A stretch of DNA of 64,000 nt, from assembly GCA_031402355.1 (NCBI GenBank), contig JANNSG010000136.1, positions 1-64,000 of the forward strand, given 5' to 3'. This stretch comes from JACMNW01 sp031402355 (GTDB taxonomy: Bacteria > Pseudomonadota > Alphaproteobacteria > Rhodobacterales > Rhodobacteraceae). Below the pieces are notes generated by a model that worked only from the letters and a program-made list of their open reading frames with translations, ran no database searches and was not told the DNA's origin. The position numbers and the translations under genes were made by a program. Numbering within the stretch: the first letter of the stretch is position 1; each line of letters begins with the position of its first letter. This document shows, in pieces, positions 60,936 to 64,000 of the stretch.

Positions 60936-61802
60936 ATGCAGACAATGATCGGCGTTATCGGCGGATCTGGTATTTATCAGATCGACGGTCTGGAAGACGC
61001 AACCTGGACGACGGTCAATTCACCCTGGGGTCAGCCTTCGGACGAGGTGTTGCGAGGGCGGTTGAACGACACCCCGATCGCCTTTCTGCCCCGTCATGGC
61101 CGCGGCCATAGCCACAGCCCGACTTCGGTGCCGTACCGCGCCAATATCGATGTGCTCAAGCGGCTTGGTGTCACTGATCTGATTTCGATCTCGGCGGTCG
61201 GATCGTTGCGTGCCGACTATGTTCCGGGTGATTTTGTTATTGTTGATCAATACATTGACCGCACGTTTGGCCGCGAAAAATCGTTTTTCGGCCCCGGTTG
61301 CGTGGCCCATGTGTCTATGGCGAAGCCAACCTGCTCTGGCCTGTCGGCCTGCTGTGCTGCGGCGGCCGTAGCGGCGGGCGTCACCATCCATCTCGGCGGC
61401 ACTTATCTCGCGATGGAAGGCCCGCAGTTTTCGACACTGGCCGAATCGCGGCTTTACAGATCCTGGGGATGCGACGTCATCGGCATGACGGGCATGCCCG
61501 AGGCGAAACTGGCCCGCGAAGCCGAGCTTTGCTATGCCTCCATCGTCATGGTCACCGATTTTGATTGCTGGCACGAAAGTCACGGCGCGGTCGATGTGTC
61601 CAAAGTCATTCAGACTCTTACGGAAAATGCCTCGGGCGGAAAGGCTCTGATATCGCAGCTTCCGGGCCTGCTTGACCGCGCAAGACCCCGCTGTCCCCAT
61701 GGCTGCGATCATGCCCTCGATCATGCGCTGATGACGGCCGCCGATAAACGCGATCCTGACCTCGTATCCCGGCTGGACGCTGTCGCGGGGCGGGTGCTGT
61801 GA
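60936..61802 (+). CDS. mtnP: S-methyl-5'-thioadenosine phosphorylase
   Basis: The 288-residue phosphorylase has IGVIGGSGIYQIDGLED at its start, the phosphate-binding FLPRHGRGHSHSPTSVPYRANI, and purine-site YLAMEGPQFSTLAES and GMTGMPEAKLAREAELCYA. It splits methylthioadenosine to adenine and methylthioribose-1-phosphate. The ATG at 60936 follows AAGGGG. Its stop overlaps the next gene (GTGA). Adenine is then used by Apt two genes on. Confidence 0.95.
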   Translation: MQTMIGVIGGSGIYQIDGLEDATWTTVNSPWGQPSDEVLRGRLNDTPIAFLPRHGRGHSHSPTSVPYRANIDVLKRLGVTDLISISAVGSLRADYVPGDFVIVDQYIDRTFGREKSFFGPGCVAHVSMAKPTCSGLSACCAAAAVAAGVTIHLGGTYLAMEGPQFSTLAESRLYRSWGCDVIGMTGMPEAKLAREAELCYASIVMVTDFDCWHESHGAVDVSKVIQTLTENASGGKALISQLPGLLDRARPRCPHGCDHALDHALMTAADKRDPDLVSRLDAVAGRVL

Positions 61803-62485
61803 CCCGGCTGGCCGCCGTTCTGGTCCGGGCCGCTGTTTGGTTGGCTGTTTTGCTGGCCGGACCTGCCACGGCCCAGGAATTTGTTGCCACCAATACCCGG
61901 CTATCTGACGAAGATTTTTACCGGTTGGTGTCTTGCGGGGCCCCACCTGCGGGGGACTGCCAGAAAGACATTGTCCGCTGGTCACCGAAAGCCGCACGCA
62001 ATGTGACGCTGGGCATCGTGCAGATCGCCGACGGCTATCCCGCCGATCTGTTGGCCAAGATAGACGCCGCCCTGGACCGGGCGATTGGCGAAGTGAACAG
62101 CGCAGGCGCGGGCCTTCGGTTGTCGCGGTCAGAACAAGCAACCGTCCCCGACATCGGCCTGCATCTTCTCAGCATCGTTGAAGGCGATGAAATCACCGGG
62201 ACTGACCTTTATCCGCTGGACGGCGCGCGCATCGAGGCCGCCAAGGCACAGCTTTGGTGGCGCGCCAATCGCAGCCTGATCAAGGGTGCGATCGTTTTTG
62301 GCCGCGATATCGACCCCGATGAAATAGCCTCGATCATGCTGGAAGAAGTCACCCAGACCATGGGGCTGCTGACCGATGTCGGCGGAAGCTACTACGAAAG
62401 CAGATCCATATTCTCAGAAACCAGCAATCGCTTGACGCAGCTTGGACGGCAAGATGTGATGGCACTGCGACGCCACTATCCATGA
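61799..62485 (+). CDS. DUF2927 exported protein
   Basis: The 228-residue protein starts with GTG overlapping the mtnP stop. It has a signal peptide (LVRAAVWLAVLLAGPATA) and the DUF2927 body, including GIVQIADGYPADLLAKIDAALDRAIGEVN and IMLEEVTQTMGLLTDVGGSYYESRSIF. The family is common in Rhodobacterales and its EEVTQ helix is reminiscent of a metalloprotease-like fold, but no activity is shown. Operon position is between two purine-salvage genes. Confidence 0.82.
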   Translation: MTRLAAVLVRAAVWLAVLLAGPATAQEFVATNTRLSDEDFYRLVSCGAPPAGDCQKDIVRWSPKAARNVTLGIVQIADGYPADLLAKIDAALDRAIGEVNSAGAGLRLSRSEQATVPDIGLHLLSIVEGDEITGTDLYPLDGARIEAAKAQLWWRANRSLIKGAIVFGRDIDPDEIASIMLEEVTQTMGLLTDVGGSYYESRSIFSETSNRLTQLGRQDVMALRRHYP

Positions 62486-62506
62486 TCGAAACAGGGTTCA
62501 AAACCG

Positions 62507-63040
62507 ATGAAGAAAACCGTCAAGGACTATATCCGCACCATCGTCGATTTCCCGCATGACGGGATCTTGTTTCGCGATGTGACGACGCTGTTTGCAGATG
62601 CGCGCGGGTTTCGCATGGCCATTGATCAATTGCTGACCCCTTATGCCGGCCTCAGGATCGACAAGGTCGCGGGGTTGGAAGCGCGCGGTTTCATTCTGGG
62701 GGGGGCCGTCGCGCATCAATTGTCCACCGGCTTTGTGCCGATCCGCAAGAAAGGCAAGCTGCCCGGCCGCACCATCGCGCAGTCCTATACCCTCGAATAC
62801 GGCGAAGCGGTGGTCGAGGTGCATGATGATGCGTTGCAACCGGGCGAGAAAGTCTTGCTGGTCGATGATCTTCTGGCCACCGGCGGCACCGCCGAAGCCG
62901 GCATCCGGCTGATCGAGCGGCTTGGCGGCCAGATCATCGGCTGCGCCTTTGTCGTCGATCTTCCCGATCTGGGCGGGCGCCAGCGGCTTGAGGCGATGGG
63001 CATGGACGTGCATGCGCTTTGTGCGTTTGAGGGCCACTGA
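62507..63040 (+). CDS. apt: Adenine phosphoribosyltransferase
   Basis: The 177-residue enzyme has TIVDFPHDGILFRDVTTLF, the substrate-binding GLEARGFILGGAVA, RKKGKLPG and the PRPP-binding motif VLLVDDLLATGGTAEAG. It makes AMP from adenine and PRPP. In a transcript with mtnP, it salvages adenine freed from methylthioadenosine. A strong terminator follows about 230 nt later. Confidence 0.97.
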   Translation: MKKTVKDYIRTIVDFPHDGILFRDVTTLFADARGFRMAIDQLLTPYAGLRIDKVAGLEARGFILGGAVAHQLSTGFVPIRKKGKLPGRTIAQSYTLEYGEAVVEVHDDALQPGEKVLLVDDLLATGGTAEAGIRLIERLGGQIIGCAFVVDLPDLGGRQRLEAMGMDVHALCAFEGH

Positions 63041-63075
63041 CCCTGCCACCCGGCCCCCGACCAGCCCCACGACAG

Positions 63076-63097
63076 TTTCATTTTGGCAAAAATATCC
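63076..63097 (-). repeat. Dispersed intergenic motif, copy 2
   Basis: This is the inverted copy of the 22-nt site at 48840-48861 (20 of 22 matches). It lies in the 329-nt gap between apt and the FAD oxidase, together with the hairpin at 63108 and the terminator at 63269; no gene is seen in the gap. Confidence 0.5.
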
Positions 63098-63107
63098 GAC
63101 GGGGTGT

Positions 63108-63130
63108 CTGAGGGGTGTCAAACCCCTCAG
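63108..63130. terminator. Perfect hairpin after apt
   Basis: CTGAGGGGT and ACCCCTCAG form a 9-bp stem with a 5-nt loop (GTCAA), 68 nt after the apt stop. No T-run follows, so it may protect an mRNA end or be part of the adjacent dispersed repeat. Confidence 0.4.
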
Positions 63131-63268
63131 CCGTGCCGGCAAGGGGCGGAATTTGCCGCATGGCTGCGCGCAACGTTTTCTTAAGGGAATCACTTTAACC
63201 ATGACACCATCAGGTTCACCCAACCTGAACGGGCGCTGCTTGCACCACGTGACCCAACTCGACCCCCA

Positions 63269-63298
63269 GCCCCGCCGGTACACCCCGGCGGGGCATTT
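63269..63298 (+). terminator. Intrinsic terminator
   Basis: GCCCCGCCGG (63269-63278) pairs perfectly with CCGGCGGGGC (63285-63294) over a 6-nt loop, followed by ATTTT. The orientation fits the end of the mtnP-DUF2927-apt transcript. Confidence 0.75.
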
Positions 63299-63369
63299 TC
63301 CGCCGCTCTGGCCACCCACACCAAAGCCGCAGGCCGGGGCCTCAATGGCCCCAAGGGCGGCCCCCCCCT

Positions 63370-64000
63370 TCAGGTCAAACGCAACACCGCCCCCGGGTTC
63401 ATAATGCCCCGCGGGTCGAGGGCCGCCTTTACGGCCCGCATCGCCGCCAGTTTTACCGGGTCGCCGTAACGCTCCAGATCGGCCACTTTCAGCCGCCCGA
63501 TGCCATGTTCAGCAGAAACCGAGCCACCAAGCGCATGCACCAGATCATGCACACAGGTCTTGATCGCGTCGCGCTGGCTTTCATGGTCAGCACGGGTTTT
63601 TCCCTTTTGCGGGAACACGTTATAATGCAGATTGCCGTCGCCCAGATGACCAAAGCAATTGATCCGAAAATCCCCCAACCCGGCCAAGGCCGCCCCGGCA
63701 CGGGGAATGAAACCCGCTATTTCGCCAAGCGGCAGTGATATGTCATGCGATGAGATTGCCCCGATTTTCCGGTTGGCAAGCGGAATGGCCTCTCTGAGCG
63801 CCCAGAACTGGCCCCGCTCTGCCAGCGATTGCGCAATCACCCCGTCGCTGATCAGGCCCTGCGCCAATCCTGCTTCAAACAACCCGGCCAGTGCCTCGGG
63901 CGCCGATTGCCCCGCACCCAGACCCAGTTCGACCAGCACCATCCAATCGGGCGCCTGCGCAAAGGGTTGCCGCACCTCGGGCATGGTTTCGGACAGAAAT
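63370..64000 (-). CDS. FAD-linked oxidase (D-lactate/2-hydroxyacid dehydrogenase type), C-terminal part
   Basis: The frame is open to the window edge, so the N-terminal FAD-binding domain lies outside. The visible 210 residues are the FAD-oxidase C-terminal domain: REAIPLANRKIGAISSHDISLPLG, the metal/substrate segment NCFGHLGDGNLHYNVFPQ, and GGSVSAEHGIGRLKV with the catalytic His. Such enzymes oxidise D-lactate, glycolate or D-2-hydroxyglutarate. It converges with apt. Confidence 0.9.
   Translation of the reverse strand, partial: FLSETMPEVRQPFAQAPDWMVLVELGLGAGQSAPEALAGLFEAGLAQGLISDGVIAQSLAERGQFWALREAIPLANRKIGAISSHDISLPLGEIAGFIPRAGAALAGLGDFRINCFGHLGDGNLHYNVFPQKGKTRADHESQRDAIKTCVHDLVHALGGSVSAEHGIGRLKVADLERYGDPVKLAAMRAVKAALDPRGIMNPGAVLRLT

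Noticed and set aside
1..64000. CRISPR arrays, rRNA genes or intact prophage
   Set aside because: No regularly spaced repeats, no rRNA sequence and no phage structural genes were seen on either strand.

Overview
The window looks like chromosomal DNA of an alphaproteobacterium, most likely a Rhodobacterales (roseobacter-type) species. This rests on gene content: a short NDUFS4-like complex I subunit, DUF2125, DUF1194 and DUF2927 proteins, class III cyclases with TPR or AAA tails, long PutA with an Lrp-type regulator, a LysR regulator divergent from metF, and a tad pilus locus. The organism call is inferred from family knowledge; no database search was run.

Layout. 0-4 kb: an ArsR/SRPBCC pair with a palindrome over its start codon, then a tightly coupled minus-strand operon (SDR, two tiny membrane proteins, ferric-reductase-like/Rieske fusion, Cys-motif membrane protein, small membrane protein). 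4.2-7.4 kb: adenylate cyclase, a cyclase stub and a cyclic-nucleotide-gated potassium channel, a possible cAMP module. 7.6-8.6 kb: an APH-fold kinase. 8.9-19.3 kb: tad locus with two tandem Flp pilins, cpaB, tadG and two TadE-type genes, cpaE, cpaF, tadB, tadC, a LuxR-type regulator and cpaA; secretin (cpaC), cpaD and tadD are not here. 19.3-23.9 kb: operon of acetoacetate-decarboxylase-like, small-subunit-like, GMC oxidoreductase and VioB-type ferritin-like proteins. 24-27.3 kb: a 1,119-residue zinc-ribbon/cyclase/AAA/TPR protein.

27.7-34.75 kb is the most unusual part. The two halves of one tRNA-Arg(TCT) gene lie 7 kb apart in the same orientation, sharing the 8-bp anticodon-loop sequence CTTCTAAT. 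Joined, they give a complete 77-nt cloverleaf with CCA. Between them are a different, intact tRNA-Arg(TCT) with its own promoter, two IS3-type transposase remnants, a frameshifted H-NS gene, and a four-gene cargo: P-loop NTPase, ABC-exporter-like protein with degenerate catalytic motifs, histidine kinase and OmpR-type regulator. A perfect 11-bp tandem repeat lies upstream of the cargo. This reads as a decayed integrative element that broke its target tRNA and supplied a replacement; no integrase is visible.

34.9-53.7 kb is mostly housekeeping: GNAT, DUF2125, NDUFS4-like, uvrB, esterase, aroQ, metF/metR, ABC-F, HMA-MauE-like, DUF1194 (apparent CTG start), SuhB, rhomboid, putA and its regulator. 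53.7-60.8 kb is an inositol-type catabolic cluster under a LacI-family regulator. Its likely operators (TTGCAA-N4-TTGCAA) lie before the regulator and between the divergent operons. 60.9-63 kb: MTA phosphorylase, a DUF2927 protein and adenine phosphoribosyltransferase. The window ends inside an FAD-linked oxidase gene.
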